The notes under the pieces: generated by a model
The model's database searches: none
What the model saw: the letters and a program-made list of their open reading frames with translations, nothing else
What the model was told of the DNA's origin: nothing
Shown: piece by piece, positions 9,335 through 19,903 of the stretch
Position numbering within the stretch: position 1 is the stretch's first letter
Layout of the letters: the number at the start of each line of letters is the position of its first letter
Made by a program: the position numbers and the translations under genes
DNA from: Amphibacillus jilinensis Y1
GTDB lineage: Bacteria; Bacillota; Bacilli; Bacillales; Amphibacillaceae
Reading direction: 5' to 3'
Length of the DNA: 64,000 bases
NCBI RefSeq assembly: GCF_000306965.1
Contig: NZ_JH976436.1
Coordinates: 164,057-228,056, forward strand

Positions 9335-9386
9335 CTAAACGATAAAAATGAAGTGATCATAAATCAATCACTCCATTTTCGTTTAG
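9335..9386. terminator. Terminator of the pectin-lyase operon
   Basis: A long imperfect stem (CTAAACG plus AAAATGAAGTGAT, pairing with ATCACTCCATTTT plus CGTTTAG) sits 136 bases past the YetA-type gene. On the minus strand its second arm ends in ATTTTTAT. It can also work on the plus strand. Confidence 0.65.
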
Positions 9387-9522
9387 TCTTTTAAGTCATT
9401 TAGACATTTCCCAGGAAATATTTACGTTTTGCTACTCGCGATTTATTGAATAGTTAAGCTAACTAAGTGATAGCGCGTCCTTGTTTGGCTTTAGTATTTC
9501 TTCCATAGTGATTGGACCATCA

Positions 9523-12069
9523 CTATTTATTTATTACTGTTGAATCAAAATTGATTTGTAAATCCTCAGCAATATATTGTAAACAGATCATCACATTAAG
9601 GCTCCATTGCGAAACAAGGTTAGTCGTGATCCAATCTATTTCATTAACCGCCTGCCAACCTGTGAAAGTGGTTTCTTTAACTGGTAGCGAAATGCCACTC
9701 CGTTCCTGATCCAACAATAATGTCCAGGCTTGTCGCGAGAGATCACTGTCTTGTTTGCGATGCGCTGCATAACCAATCAGCCCACTTGCAAACATTGGCC
9801 AATGAAAATGCTGATTGGATAACATACCATTAGAGAACGCCTGTTTTTCTTGTTCTGTCATCGTATAAACCATGCCAAATTCAGCAATCATATCTTTAAA
9901 AACATCGTCTTCAAGTAAATCAGCGAGTTCTATCCATACTTGCGGAGCCCCAAATGCAATAACCATATGATAGCCCCCTTCATTGCCAGTTGACTGATAT
10001 ATTAACGTTGATGTGGTTGGATCGTACTTAAAAGTTGGTCCAGATAATAGACGATGGGGGGTCTGTTTAATAGTATTTAAACCTATATTAATTTTCTTAA
10101 GGTATTGTTGCTCTTTTTTTCTTTCCCACCTAGATAACCAGTTTGAACAAAAGGCAGTCCAGTCAGGACCAATGCGCGCATGCGTCAAATGATTATCTCG
10201 ATGGTAAAATTCTCGCATCGGATCCAATTTCGCTAACGCTTGATCAGCATCTTTTACCTCATCCAACAATTCAGCCATGCGCTGATCTGCCGTCAAATAA
10301 TAGTAATATTTATATAAGCAAGCCATACTTATCCGCACTTCTTTACAACCACAACCCCAATGACTAACATTATGTCTAGACCCTAACCCCTTGTATTCTC
10401 CAAAATGATAACGGTCCACTTCGCTGTTATGTCTTGTCATTGCTTCAATCATCCTGAATATATCAGCATCGCCCGTTCGAAAAAAACTATACCATAACCA
10501 TAAATTAGGTACCAACTCTGTATTCTGCCATGCATAGCCCCCAACATCATAAAACCATTGATGTCTTGCCTTGTCATAAGTATGCATAATATCACCATAA
10601 TCCCAGAAACCATACCAATTGCGTTGGCTAATTTCACTTTTATAAAATTGAATCAATCTGGCTAATTGATCTTCCAGAAACCGTTTCGCATTCGTTGTCT
10701 TATCAATCAATGGCCACATTCCTGTTGCACCTGTCTGATAATAATAAGCGGAATCTGCTACTAATAAATAAGGACTTTGGCTATATTCTGCTAAATTGAA
10801 TAAAGCTTGGTCAGATGGAACAGCAGAAAAAAAAGTTAAATAAGCCTCACTCGTATTCGCAATCCCCACTGGTGTTGCCCTATTTTCATCAAAACCTTCA
10901 TAGGCACTCTGCACATGGGTCGCGTTTGAATAATGTCTTAAATCCATCGGTTCTTGGTCAGGTGACCAAAACCAAACAGATAGCTTTGTTTGATGCTTAG
11001 CTAAGTCTTTAACTGCAAGTTGGCTTGGATACTTTTCATTAAAGTCTTTTAAAGCAATTGCCACACCACCCTGTTCACCACCGGCGTATAACAAACCTTT
11101 TGTGTTGTGGATGCTTGGAATTTTCAACCATGCGTTCGTTTGAGCTGTTCGCTTTTGATATTGACTGTACTGATATGACGTTTGTGTCAATTTAAAATCC
11201 TGCCATACTGCATGTTGCTCTGCTTGTACGCGTACATCATTAACAGTTGACATATTTACCATTTCTCCCTGAATTTGCCTTTGATAAAAGGAAGATTGCC
11301 TGTATCGCCTTGAAGTCAACAATTGTGCTGGCTCATTATAAACGCCTGAATTCGTTGCTACGCGCACATGTCGATTATAGACTGGACCAACTAACTCGGT
11401 AGACAATTGTAAACCTATTCCTTTAACAAAATCTTGTTCAGGATCCCCATTATAAAGGAATGTATGCACGATTTTTATTCTTTCAAGTTGATAATAAAAA
11501 ATAAGTCGAATAATAAATTTAAGCTTTTCATTCTCACCAAAAGTCCCTGTCACTTTAATCGTTACTTGGATATCTCCCTCGTGCTCAACTTGAACGCTAC
11601 TAATCTGTCCCAAGTGGTCTTGTTCGATAAATGAGCGACAATCTCCATTTTCATGAATGCTTTGCATAACAGCAACTACCTTGACCTGATTAGCTATCAT
11701 ATGACCATTTACGTCTATCACTCTATCAATAATCGAGGATCCATTTTTATTAAGATAGTAAATGAAGCCACCTGTATCAATAATGATTTGATCGTTTTGA
11801 TCTTTAATAACAATCCCCTGGTGATCTTGTTGTCTATCAGACTGCTGCTTGCTAAGTATCATGTGTTCAGAGGCATCTTGATTGATAACAGTAGCGTGAC
11901 CCGTCCATTTCAAGCTTCCATCAGGCCAATAGGCAGTTGGCCAACTCTGTATCGGATAATGATCAAGGGCAACGTCTGATATTGTTTTTCGTTCACCCTT
12001 TTTCCAAGGCAAACCAAACGTAACACCTGCTTTTACCTTTGGAGCCGATTCAAGCCATTTTAATTTCAT
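9523..12069 (-). CDS. yetA: YetA-type exo-rhamnogalacturonan lyase family protein (PL26-like)
   Basis: The opening KLKWLESAPKVKAGVTFGLPW and the 848-residue length match the YetA/PcRGLX family. Its fungal member is an exo-rhamnogalacturonan lyase (PL26), and its domains are an N-terminal RIFT barrel, a central beta sandwich and a C-terminal alpha/alpha toroid. The toroid region here is about residues 430-830, with aromatic-rich repeats such as HRLLSGPTFKYDPTTSTLIY. No signal peptide is present, so it would act on imported oligosaccharides. In B. subtilis yetA follows lplABCD; here the LplABC-type importer lies immediately downstream. Family assignment is strong, the exact reaction is inferred. 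The start at 12069 follows GGAGATG. Confidence 0.82.
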   Translation of the reverse strand: MKLKWLESAPKVKAGVTFGLPWKKGERKTISDVALDHYPIQSWPTAYWPDGSLKWTGHATVINQDASEHMILSKQQSDRQQDHQGIVIKDQNDQIIIDTGGFIYYLNKNGSSIIDRVIDVNGHMIANQVKVVAVMQSIHENGDCRSFIEQDHLGQISSVQVEHEGDIQVTIKVTGTFGENEKLKFIIRLIFYYQLERIKIVHTFLYNGDPEQDFVKGIGLQLSTELVGPVYNRHVRVATNSGVYNEPAQLLTSRRYRQSSFYQRQIQGEMVNMSTVNDVRVQAEQHAVWQDFKLTQTSYQYSQYQKRTAQTNAWLKIPSIHNTKGLLYAGGEQGGVAIALKDFNEKYPSQLAVKDLAKHQTKLSVWFWSPDQEPMDLRHYSNATHVQSAYEGFDENRATPVGIANTSEAYLTFFSAVPSDQALFNLAEYSQSPYLLVADSAYYYQTGATGMWPLIDKTTNAKRFLEDQLARLIQFYKSEISQRNWYGFWDYGDIMHTYDKARHQWFYDVGGYAWQNTELVPNLWLWYSFFRTGDADIFRMIEAMTRHNSEVDRYHFGEYKGLGSRHNVSHWGCGCKEVRISMACLYKYYYYLTADQRMAELLDEVKDADQALAKLDPMREFYHRDNHLTHARIGPDWTAFCSNWLSRWERKKEQQYLKKINIGLNTIKQTPHRLLSGPTFKYDPTTSTLIYQSTGNEGGYHMVIAFGAPQVWIELADLLEDDVFKDMIAEFGMVYTMTEQEKQAFSNGMLSNQHFHWPMFASGLIGYAAHRKQDSDLSRQAWTLLLDQERSGISLPVKETTFTGWQAVNEIDWITTNLVSQWSLNVMICLQYIAEDLQINFDSTVINK

Positions 12070-12127
12070 TTTTCATCTCCATTTCTGTCGTATTGAACGC
12101 TCTGATAACGTGGATAATCAACATCAG

Positions 12128-12778
12128 CTAACTCAATGACTCTATGTCTTTATCAAGCACCATCTGATCATTTCGAATAAAGCAAGAATAACTAATGCCC
12201 ATGATGCCATACGCTAAGCTGCTCATTGTCAACAGCAATGAGAAAGGAAACAAACGATAAGTTAGATAACCAATCAACATAAGCCAAACTAGATTTAATA
12301 CTGTTGGGACGGGGTGAGCAAGGGCGACTATCCACGATTTTAAGTAGTATACTTTAAGCGGTAGTTGATAGTGTACATATAAAGGGAACAAGTACGTTAA
12401 GATAATCACGGCTACAAATGATAACACGACAGTTGCTACCTGAATAAATTGAAAAACAATTTCACTTCGTGCGCTTGCATAACGATAATTAACAAGAAAG
12501 ATAAAGAAAAGTACGATCAAGGAGAGCCCAATCAGATTACCAGTTATAAAATGGCGTTTATAAGCTGTAAAATAATGCTTAAAAATATCCCGATCTGATC
12601 CTAATTCTTTCCTTAACCATTTGCGATTGACATGATAAAGAGCAAGTGTACTTGGACCAATCCCAAATAAAATGCCGCCAATCAAACTAAAGGTGGTCCA
12701 TAATAAGTTCAAGTAAACGAGTCGATAAATAAATTCGAAGCCAAGATAAACTTTCCCTAATGAACGATAGTGACTCAA
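12128..12778 (-). CDS. YesL-type membrane protein (DUF624)
   Basis: A 216-residue membrane protein of the same family as the genes at 858 and 48276, with the shared pattern GPSTLALYHVNRKWLRKELGS near residue 45 and about five hydrophobic segments. The start is TTG at 12778, placed 6 bases after GGGGAGG, with no better start nearby. It lies 19 bases from the YesU-type gene upstream and 58 bases from the YetA-type gene downstream, in one operon. Its function is unknown; family members accompany pectin and other polysaccharide loci. Confidence 0.75.
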   Translation of the reverse strand: MSHYRSLGKVYLGFEFIYRLVYLNLLWTTFSLIGGILFGIGPSTLALYHVNRKWLRKELGSDRDIFKHYFTAYKRHFITGNLIGLSLIVLFFIFLVNYRYASARSEIVFQFIQVATVVLSFVAVIILTYLFPLYVHYQLPLKVYYLKSWIVALAHPVPTVLNLVWLMLIGYLTYRLFPFSLLLTMSSLAYGIMGISYSCFIRNDQMVLDKDIESLS

Positions 12779-12797
12779 TTAAATACCTCCCCTCTTA

Positions 12798-13496
12798 TCA
12801 TTTTGTTTTTTTAATGGCCTGAGACACAAAAAATTGGCGATAAGCTGCTTTTAAAGGTGCCATTTGCCTGAAACCAATTTTACCGTTCTCATAAATGGGA
12901 CCATAAGTGTTACCATCATCTTCCCATTCTAAAACAACTAAATCATTAACTGAAAATTGAATAATTTCTTGATATTTTACTAGTCTTAACTTATAGGACG
13001 CTATTACATCAGCAACAGTTGGTATCGGGTCTGCCCCCTGACTCACAAGATGAAAGCCTGCGCTTTTTCTAAGATTACATGTGCAAAACATACGCTCTTG
13101 CTCCCATTTACGCCTAAAGTAAGATAGATGAAAGGTATTGATGGCGCCGGAATGGTATTCAGGATAATGCCCCTGACGAGCCGGTAACTCTGGTGAAAAA
13201 ATATCATCTCCTGTTTTATCAGTGGCTGCAAAAAATAACATCGCTAACCCAGGCTCTTGAATCGGCTCGAATTCCCATTCAATCATAATTTGATCAGGAA
13301 AATCATGCACGCACCATAATACCCAATGAGCAAAATCGCCATGTTGGTCTGAATCCTTACTACTTTCAAGGACTAAGCGCTGATTTATAAAGTTTAATTT
13401 AACCGGACCTTCCGCCTTAAAATCTTTTAAATCTTCTTGATCCATTAATCGATTTTGATAAAGGACATCACCTTTAGTAAAGTGATATTTATTCAT
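12798..13496 (-). CDS. YesU-type protein (DUF1961)
   Basis: This 232-residue soluble protein has the features of the DUF1961/YesU family: a beta-rich, lectin-like fold with WEFEPIQEPGLAMLFFAA, YPEYHSGAINTFHLSYFRR and CNLRKSAGFHLVSQGADP. YesU belongs to the rhamnogalacturonan cluster of B. subtilis. Its activity is not established to my knowledge; a carbohydrate-binding or lyase-like role is possible from the fold. The start at 13496 follows AGAGGTGAG. It sits in the operon PL11, YesS, YesU, YesL, YetA. Confidence 0.75.
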   Translation of the reverse strand: MNKYHFTKGDVLYQNRLMDQEDLKDFKAEGPVKLNFINQRLVLESSKDSDQHGDFAHWVLWCVHDFPDQIMIEWEFEPIQEPGLAMLFFAATDKTGDDIFSPELPARQGHYPEYHSGAINTFHLSYFRRKWEQERMFCTCNLRKSAGFHLVSQGADPIPTVADVIASYKLRLVKYQEIIQFSVNDLVVLEWEDDGNTYGPIYENGKIGFRQMAPLKAAYRQFFVSQAIKKTK

Positions 13497-13549
13497 ACAC
13501 TCACCTCTGCCTTCTAGAGTATCATTATCGTTTTATTGATTGTTTAACG

Positions 13550-15832
13550 TTAGAGATGAAATAACTCTATCGCACTCACCTCCTGATTACTTTGACGAAA
13601 TTGACCTGGTGTCATTGTTGTATGTTTTTTGAAAATACGATTAAAGTAACTGTGGCGATAGCCAACTGAGCTTGATATTTCTTGTATTTTCATTGAAGTC
13701 TCAACTAACAATTGCTTTGCGATTTCTATCCGATGCGATGTCAAATAATCAATGAAATTAATTCCTTTCCCTTGCTTAAACCACTTACTTAACGTATACG
13801 TATTAACCCCACATTGATTCGCACATTGATCCAAGGAAATATCATACATGTAATTGCTATGAATATAGTCAAGTGCCTTCTTGATAATGACATCTTGTTT
13901 GGTCATGACTTTGTCCTTTACAGCTTTTACGTAAGGTGTGATCACATGATTTATTAACGTTGTCTTTAAGCACTCAATGTCATAACTGTGGATTAATGCT
14001 TTTAAAATATTTTTCCCTTCAAATAATTCAAATGGATAAAAACCCTCCTTTAGCATTTGCAATTGCACCGCACTATATAGCTGAATGCAGCTATATTGAA
14101 TGGCGCGTTCATCTCGCTTACACAACACAGCGATAAATTGATCTATTAAGACATTAATTTTCGTTTGATCACCTAAGTCAATTGCTTCTATAAGCTTTTG
14201 CTCAATATGAAAAGGATAAAGATCCCCTTGTATTTGTGTAGCCTCAAATGTTTCAGGCATTCTAATTAATGTGGTTTGATCATGTTCAAGTTTCGTATAT
14301 TTCTTCTGTCGTATTTGTTCAACAACACCAATTAATCCTCTTAGATCTGGAACAGTTTGACTTAAAAACATGACCGTTAACTCATGTTTCCCACTCGCCC
14401 TCACACTTTTTTCCATTACATTCAATTGTTGCTCTAATATATGAGTGTCGTCGAACAAAAAAATGATCCCCACGAATCGATCGTTAAAAGGAATCAGATA
14501 AAAAGAGCAACTAAAACAATGCTCAATTAAATCAATCATCAGCTGTTGCTGCTTTTTATTGATGGTCTCGACATCAAGGTAACGTATGTGCTTCTCCGTT
14601 AACTTAACATGATATTGCGCAAGGCGCGCACTCAATTCCCGCTCAGTCTGATCTTCTAAGAAACCTTCGATCAGTTGGAAAAAGAAATTGCTGATTAATT
14701 TATTGTTTAATCCATCCACGCGATTTTCTAACATATCCTTTTCTTGATTGAGCTTATGCCAGTTCGATTCGATCAAATCAAAGCCATCATTCTTACTTAA
14801 AGGATTCCCTTTTATAACCGCTAACAGTTTGTCAATCGGACGATAAATCGATCGAAACGTCACATTAGCAATTATAAACGAAAGAAAGAGGCCCACTAAG
14901 CTAATCACGATAATCGTTTGTGATAGTTGATTGATTGGTTCAGTAATAAAAGAAATCGGTACGACCGACATATAGATCCAGTCCGCATTCACGCGATTTA
15001 TCGTTCCAGAAGTAACAGAATAATTAATCTCTGACCAAGTGGTGGTAAAAGAGTCGTCTTCAATTCCTTGGTTAATAACAACCTCATCAAAAAAGGCTGC
15101 ACTTTTCTCATTTGACGAGATCATCATGCCGGTTTCTTGATCAATTAGAAAAGAGAAACCATCACTTGAAAGGCTAAGTCCATCAACCATTTGCATAACC
15201 ATTTCTCTATTTAACTCAACAATAAAAGAGGCACTGTGGTGATCACGTTCTTCATTAAATGCTGGCATATTTTTAACGAGTACTAATGGAAACAAATGAT
15301 GATCAGACTCGCCTTTTAATAAATGACGATCCCAAAAAAAGTTGTCTTGACTTAATAGAAAATGTTGATAGTTTGCAAGTTGGTCTTCGTTAACCCAACG
15401 GAATTGCGGGTTAAAAACAATCGGTTGATCAGCATTAATAAACAAACTGATGCTCTCAATTAAACTATTGCCATTTTGCTTAGAAAATAAAGAATCAGTA
15501 ATTTCTCGCGCATGTTGATATTGATCTTGAAAATTAATTCGATCTAACTGATCAGTAAAAAGATGTTCATGTGACCAATAATTTAGATTCACCTCCAAGC
15601 TTTGCATCTGAGAATCAATATAATCAACTTGATTAATAATTTGCTCCTCATGTGTAGCGATCATTTCATCTTTTAAATGTCTCGCTCCAAAAAAATAAAT
15701 TGTCGCTCCGATTAATAAGCTGGGTATACAAAGAATAAGTAAGAGGACGACAATACTTTTTTTATAGTAGTCATCCATGACAGAATCGGTATTTAACAAC
15801 TGACGCCGAATATGGTTTAATTTTTTTTTCAT
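13550..15832 (-). CDS. Membrane-bound AraC-family regulator, YesS type
   Basis: A 760-residue one-component sensor and transcription factor. A transmembrane helix (about residues 25-48) is followed by an extracellular sensing region, a second helix near residue 300, a long linker, and a C-terminal AraC DNA-binding domain in about the last 100 residues (DISLDQCANQCGVNTYTLSK and IQEISSSVGYRHSYFNRIFK). YesS in B. subtilis activates rhamnogalacturonan genes, and here the gene sits inside such an operon. The ATG at 15832 has GGAAGGTGG just upstream; an ATG at 15847 has no ribosome site. It begins 19 bases after the PL11 lyase stop. Confidence 0.88.
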   Translation of the reverse strand: MKKKLNHIRRQLLNTDSVMDDYYKKSIVVLLLILCIPSLLIGATIYFFGARHLKDEMIATHEEQIINQVDYIDSQMQSLEVNLNYWSHEHLFTDQLDRINFQDQYQHAREITDSLFSKQNGNSLIESISLFINADQPIVFNPQFRWVNEDQLANYQHFLLSQDNFFWDRHLLKGESDHHLFPLVLVKNMPAFNEERDHHSASFIVELNREMVMQMVDGLSLSSDGFSFLIDQETGMMISSNEKSAAFFDEVVINQGIEDDSFTTTWSEINYSVTSGTINRVNADWIYMSVVPISFITEPINQLSQTIIVISLVGLFLSFIIANVTFRSIYRPIDKLLAVIKGNPLSKNDGFDLIESNWHKLNQEKDMLENRVDGLNNKLISNFFFQLIEGFLEDQTERELSARLAQYHVKLTEKHIRYLDVETINKKQQQLMIDLIEHCFSCSFYLIPFNDRFVGIIFLFDDTHILEQQLNVMEKSVRASGKHELTVMFLSQTVPDLRGLIGVVEQIRQKKYTKLEHDQTTLIRMPETFEATQIQGDLYPFHIEQKLIEAIDLGDQTKINVLIDQFIAVLCKRDERAIQYSCIQLYSAVQLQMLKEGFYPFELFEGKNILKALIHSYDIECLKTTLINHVITPYVKAVKDKVMTKQDVIIKKALDYIHSNYMYDISLDQCANQCGVNTYTLSKWFKQGKGINFIDYLTSHRIEIAKQLLVETSMKIQEISSSVGYRHSYFNRIFKKHTTMTPGQFRQSNQEVSAIELFHL

Positions 15833-15851
15833 AAAACCACCTTCCACTTAC

Positions 15852-17684
15852 TTATTTTTTTCGAATTAAGTGAACAGGAGGGACAGGAATAGTCATGTGT
15901 GATTGATCAAAACCAATATAAAAACTTGGATGTGGCGGTTGATTATAGGCAACATTTTGCCAAGCAATCGCTACTCGATATTGACTATCGTGCATTAATG
16001 TGTAAAGACGGTGTTCACTTAGATCAGTTGTTGTGTATACTCGAAGTGCACTCGAATCTTCAAGTCGCCATATCACCTCTTCGCGCCAATCACCAAATAA
16101 ATCAGCCTGTAAATTAGGATTACCTTTTGTACCGTTATTAGATAAAGTGCCGTCAGCTCTTAGTAATAAATCAGCTGTATGCGTTTCCCAATTCCACTTG
16201 TGAATCGTACCCACACCCGCTTCAATATTGCAATCATATTGATGATCTAAGATTTCTCTTCCTAGATCGCCGTCCCACCAAATCACGAAATTAGCTGGTA
16301 ATACAGGTCCATCAATAGCTTTACCTTTACAAGTATAAAAACTTTCCGTTCCTTCAACACGCAGATGCCCCTCAGGTGCATACCCCCACAGTTGAGCCCC
16401 CGGATACCTTGGATCAATATCAGCAGCCACACCTCGACCGATATCCTCTGACGCTGAAGGGATACTGAACAGCACTTTCCCCGTCTTCGCATCATGCAAT
16501 TCAAAACCATGTTGGTGTGGACTCTCTTCATGTGTCATAAATATTTCTAATCCAGGATTATCTAAATCAAAATCACCAACGTGCAAGGCATCACCGTGCC
16601 CGAATCCTGTTGAGTATAATAATGAACCATCATGATCAATAACAGCTGATCCGTAAACGATTTCATCGAAACCATCTTGATCAACATCAGCTACACTTAA
16701 TGAATGCGCGCCTTGACCTGCTAGTTCCGGTTGATTTTGATCAGAGTCGATGCACCAACGCTCGACTAACTTTTTATTCATAACATCATAGGCTACAACA
16801 ACTGCTCGTGTATAATAACCTCTACAAACGATGGCACTTGCCTTTTCTCCATTTAAATAAGCAACGCCTGCTAAATACCGGTCAATTCGGTTACCATCAA
16901 AATCCCCCCAACTCCCAGGTGCGCCACGATCCGGTTTATAATCTACTGTGTCTAAGGCTTGCCCTGTTTCTCCATCGAAAAGCGTTAAAAATTCAGGACC
17001 ATCAAGGATAAAGCCTTGATCATTACGATAATCTTTGTTGATATCACCAATTACTTGGCCTTTACCATCAACCGTTCCATCAGCCGTCTTACAAATAAGC
17101 TCCGCCACACCATCACCATCAAAATCATAGACAAGAAACTGCGTATAATGCGCACCAGATCGAATATTGCCCCCTAAATCAATCCGCCATAATTTCTTAC
17201 CTTCTAGTGTGTAACAATCCAAATAGGTAGGGCCGGTATAGCCTGAATGAGCATTATCTTTCGCATTGCTTGGATACCATTTCACAAATATTTCATATCG
17301 ACCATCACCTGTTACATCTCCTATGGATAAGTCATTAGCCGAATACGTATAATGTTCTCCAGATAGTGTTATTCCATCAGCCGGCTTATCTAAAGGGATA
17401 TCAAAAAAAGGATTTTCCAAAACAGACGCCGGTGATGACTGCTCATACTGATCACCTGTAATAGCTACCACTGTATATTGACTATCTATTTTACCTGCTC
17501 GATCTAAATAATTACTATTCTGTTCTTGATTAACCGTTGCAATCAATTGACCATCCCGATGAATTTGATAAGTTGTTGTCAAATATTCATTAATGGCAAT
17601 TCGCCAACTCAAAAAGACGCCTTTATCAGTTTGAACAGCTATTAACCCACGATCTAAATCTTCTAAATTTCTTTTTTTAGCCAT
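15852..17684 (-). CDS. yesX: Rhamnogalacturonan lyase, PL11, cytoplasmic YesX type
   Basis: PL11 enzymes cleave the rhamnose-galacturonate bond of rhamnogalacturonan I by beta-elimination, leaving an unsaturated sugar. The 610-residue chain begins with a short beta domain (about residues 1-90) followed by an eight-bladed propeller rich in calcium-binding aspartate turns (DVTGDGRYEIFV, YDFDGDGVAELI, DVDQDGFDEIVY). Length and lack of a signal peptide match YesX, the exo-acting cytoplasmic form, rather than secreted YesW. The ATG at 17684 follows AAGGAGG. A full R1 repeat lies between it and the GH35 gene upstream. Confidence 0.92.
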   Translation of the reverse strand: MAKKRNLEDLDRGLIAVQTDKGVFLSWRIAINEYLTTTYQIHRDGQLIATVNQEQNSNYLDRAGKIDSQYTVVAITGDQYEQSSPASVLENPFFDIPLDKPADGITLSGEHYTYSANDLSIGDVTGDGRYEIFVKWYPSNAKDNAHSGYTGPTYLDCYTLEGKKLWRIDLGGNIRSGAHYTQFLVYDFDGDGVAELICKTADGTVDGKGQVIGDINKDYRNDQGFILDGPEFLTLFDGETGQALDTVDYKPDRGAPGSWGDFDGNRIDRYLAGVAYLNGEKASAIVCRGYYTRAVVVAYDVMNKKLVERWCIDSDQNQPELAGQGAHSLSVADVDQDGFDEIVYGSAVIDHDGSLLYSTGFGHGDALHVGDFDLDNPGLEIFMTHEESPHQHGFELHDAKTGKVLFSIPSASEDIGRGVAADIDPRYPGAQLWGYAPEGHLRVEGTESFYTCKGKAIDGPVLPANFVIWWDGDLGREILDHQYDCNIEAGVGTIHKWNWETHTADLLLRADGTLSNNGTKGNPNLQADLFGDWREEVIWRLEDSSALRVYTTTDLSEHRLYTLMHDSQYRVAIAWQNVAYNQPPHPSFYIGFDQSHMTIPVPPVHLIRKK

Positions 17685-17720
17685 TATCTATGCCTCCTTA
17701 TTAAATATGATCAATCTGAA

Positions 17721-17915
17721 ATAAATCGAACCTTCTACCAGCGGGCGGAGGGCTACAAGATGTAGGTCGTGCAGACGTGGCGGTCTTAGTCTACGATCTT
17801 ATCCACCGACTGATTATTCATTGAGTGAATAGCCTCCGCTATCACCCACCTCAATAGATTTACTTTTTTCCTCTATTTTGAGATGATTGTTTTACGGACG
17901 GTTATCCTTGATAAA
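17721..17915 (-). repeat. R1 intergenic repeat, full-length copy overlapping the GH35 stop codon
   Basis: Minus-strand orientation. The leading edge lies inside the last codons of the GH35 gene, and the repeat supplies the ending KDNRP and the TAA stop. The middle contains the GACGTGGCGGTCTTAGTCTA module shared with the copies at 22374 and 42541, and the arms carry the CAGCGGGCGG / CCACCGACTG dyad. Confidence 0.75.
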
Positions 17916-19670
17916 TTGAATCGTTTCTGCAGCCTCACCCTCTGTCTCAAAAATGATAAGCTGGTTTTCTCCAGTTATTAGCTTTGATGCGGGAACATAG
18001 AGACTACGCTGCGGTCCCTGTTTCCAAAAACGTCCTAAATTAAACTGATTAAGAAAAACAACGCCCTTACCCCAACCTGGTAACGTTAAATAAGTATCTG
18101 ATAACTGATCAACATTAAATATAATTTTATAGAAAGCCGGCTGACCCTTATGGTAGCCTTTGTTAAAATCTAATTCATCTAAGTTCGTTAATGGTAACGG
18201 ATAGTGCTCCCAACCGGTGTGAAAATACTCATCTAACATCACACCTTTATTAATTCCTTTTCTTTGTTGATCTAAATATCGGCCAAAATTCGCTCGCCCC
18301 ATATTCTCTACTAAAATATCAAGCTGATCATTTGATCCATCAGACAAATTTAACGTTTGTTTCATGTTGAATGTCTCTTGATAGGCAGTAAATTGATGTT
18401 CTTTATTTAAAAACACTTGAGCGCGATCATTTGTATCAAGTAACTTGATCGTTTGCCTCCCCGTTTGTTCAGCTAATTCACTGCGATATAATACATAGCC
18501 ATAAGCTTGATCAAGCGACTCCATTGTTACCGGGTGTTTGTGATAAACAGGTTGTGAAAGTACATCAATCACTTGAAATAAGCTAACCTTTTCAGAAACA
18601 GGCCATGTTCCAAGAGCCTTAACGTTCACTTGCTCATAATCAAGAGGAAGTTTGTTTTTTTGACCAGTGATTGTTTCAATCGTTTGTTTAAAAACATAAA
18701 ATTTTTCAGTTAATTCCCCTGCTTCATTGATTGGTGCCTGATAATCATAAGAGGTTGTAGCAGGTGCATATGTTTCAGTTATATAGCTATCAACCACTTT
18801 CTCATAATAATTAGCCCCATTCATAAAGCCAAAATTCGTACCACCATGAGCCATATATATATTAATATGACCGATCGCTAACATGTCTTTTAAATCTTGA
18901 TTGAGCTCTGATAATGATTGAACTTGATATTCACCACCCCAAACATTAAACCAGCCAACCCAGAATTCCATACACATGAGGGGACGGTTGGAAATAATAG
19001 TTTTTAATGCATCAAGTCGTTGCTTTAAATTCGCTCCACAATTAACAGTCGGGAGCGCCTTTTCCGGAATCGATCCTGCTTGTAAAATACTTGCTCGTGT
19101 GCTATCCGATGTTACCAGTGGAACGGTGATCCCAAGCTCTTCCATCATGTCAGCTAAGATAAGCAAATACTCTTTATCATTACAGTAATAGCCATACTCA
19201 TTTTCTACTTGAATTAAAATAATCGGACCACCGTTGTTGATTTGGTACGGCGCAATAAGCGGGATAAGCGTCTCATAATATGATCTAACATGCTCTAAAA
19301 AGGGGCGATAACAACTTCTCACCTTCATATTTGGATCTTTAAGCAACCAGGCTGGTAAACCGCCAAATTCCCATTCAGCACATATATAAGGCGATGGACG
19401 AAGGATGATATATAAATTAAGTTGCTGAGCAAGTTCAAAAAATTTGATCAGGTCATATGCGCCTGAAAAGTGAAATTCACCTTTCTTAGGTTCATGAACA
19501 TTCCATGCTACATAAGTTTCTACCGTGTTACAGCCCATCGCTTTTATCTTCTTCAAACGATCGTACCAGCTATCTGGATCAACTCTAAAGTAATGAATCG
19601 CACCCGAAATAATTTTTATCGGTTTTGCGTTGAGGTAAAAATCTTCTCGTATTTCTAAAGCATTTAGCAT
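17892..19670 (-). CDS. Beta-galactosidase, GH35
   Basis: Hydrolyses terminal beta-galactosyl residues, here probably from galactan side chains of rhamnogalacturonan. The 592-residue chain contains the family signature GGPIILIQVENEYGYY with acid/base Glu158, and the nucleophile Glu235 in MEFWVGWFNVWGG. C-terminal beta-sandwich domains end in GRFWKQGPQRSLYVP. No signal peptide. The reading frame stays open up to 19823, but the ATG at 19670 (MLNALEIRED) has AAGGAGATAATTAAA upstream and aligns with the family start. The final residues are encoded by an R1 repeat, so the native C terminus may have been replaced. Confidence 0.92.
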   Translation of the reverse strand: MLNALEIREDFYLNAKPIKIISGAIHYFRVDPDSWYDRLKKIKAMGCNTVETYVAWNVHEPKKGEFHFSGAYDLIKFFELAQQLNLYIILRPSPYICAEWEFGGLPAWLLKDPNMKVRSCYRPFLEHVRSYYETLIPLIAPYQINNGGPIILIQVENEYGYYCNDKEYLLILADMMEELGITVPLVTSDSTRASILQAGSIPEKALPTVNCGANLKQRLDALKTIISNRPLMCMEFWVGWFNVWGGEYQVQSLSELNQDLKDMLAIGHINIYMAHGGTNFGFMNGANYYEKVVDSYITETYAPATTSYDYQAPINEAGELTEKFYVFKQTIETITGQKNKLPLDYEQVNVKALGTWPVSEKVSLFQVIDVLSQPVYHKHPVTMESLDQAYGYVLYRSELAEQTGRQTIKLLDTNDRAQVFLNKEHQFTAYQETFNMKQTLNLSDGSNDQLDILVENMGRANFGRYLDQQRKGINKGVMLDEYFHTGWEHYPLPLTNLDELDFNKGYHKGQPAFYKIIFNVDQLSDTYLTLPGWGKGVVFLNQFNLGRFWKQGPQRSLYVPASKLITGENQLIIFETEGEAAETIQFIKDNRP

Positions 19671-19690
19671 TTTAATTATCTCCTTAACTA

Positions 19691-19704
19691 AGAAAGCGCT
19701 TCCA
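19691..19704 (-). promoter_or_regulatory. Candidate cre (CcpA) site
   Basis: TGGAAGCGCTTTCT on the minus strand contains the perfect core GAAGCGCTTTC and lies 20 bases before the GH35 start codon. It is one of the clearest catabolite-control candidates in the window. Confidence 0.5.
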
Positions 19705-19903
19705 ATATTTATTTTTAGTATATGCCTGCCAACAAAATAAATCAATACAAAAAAAGAAAAAACAACTAAAAACAAAATATTTTTTATTTTACACAAGTAT
19801 AGTATGAGGCTGGAACGAAACAAAAATGATTGTCTAAAACACGTACGGTTCTTTCAAAAAGTCATTGCAATATGAAATAGACGCGCTTTCTGCGGGCACG
19901 GCC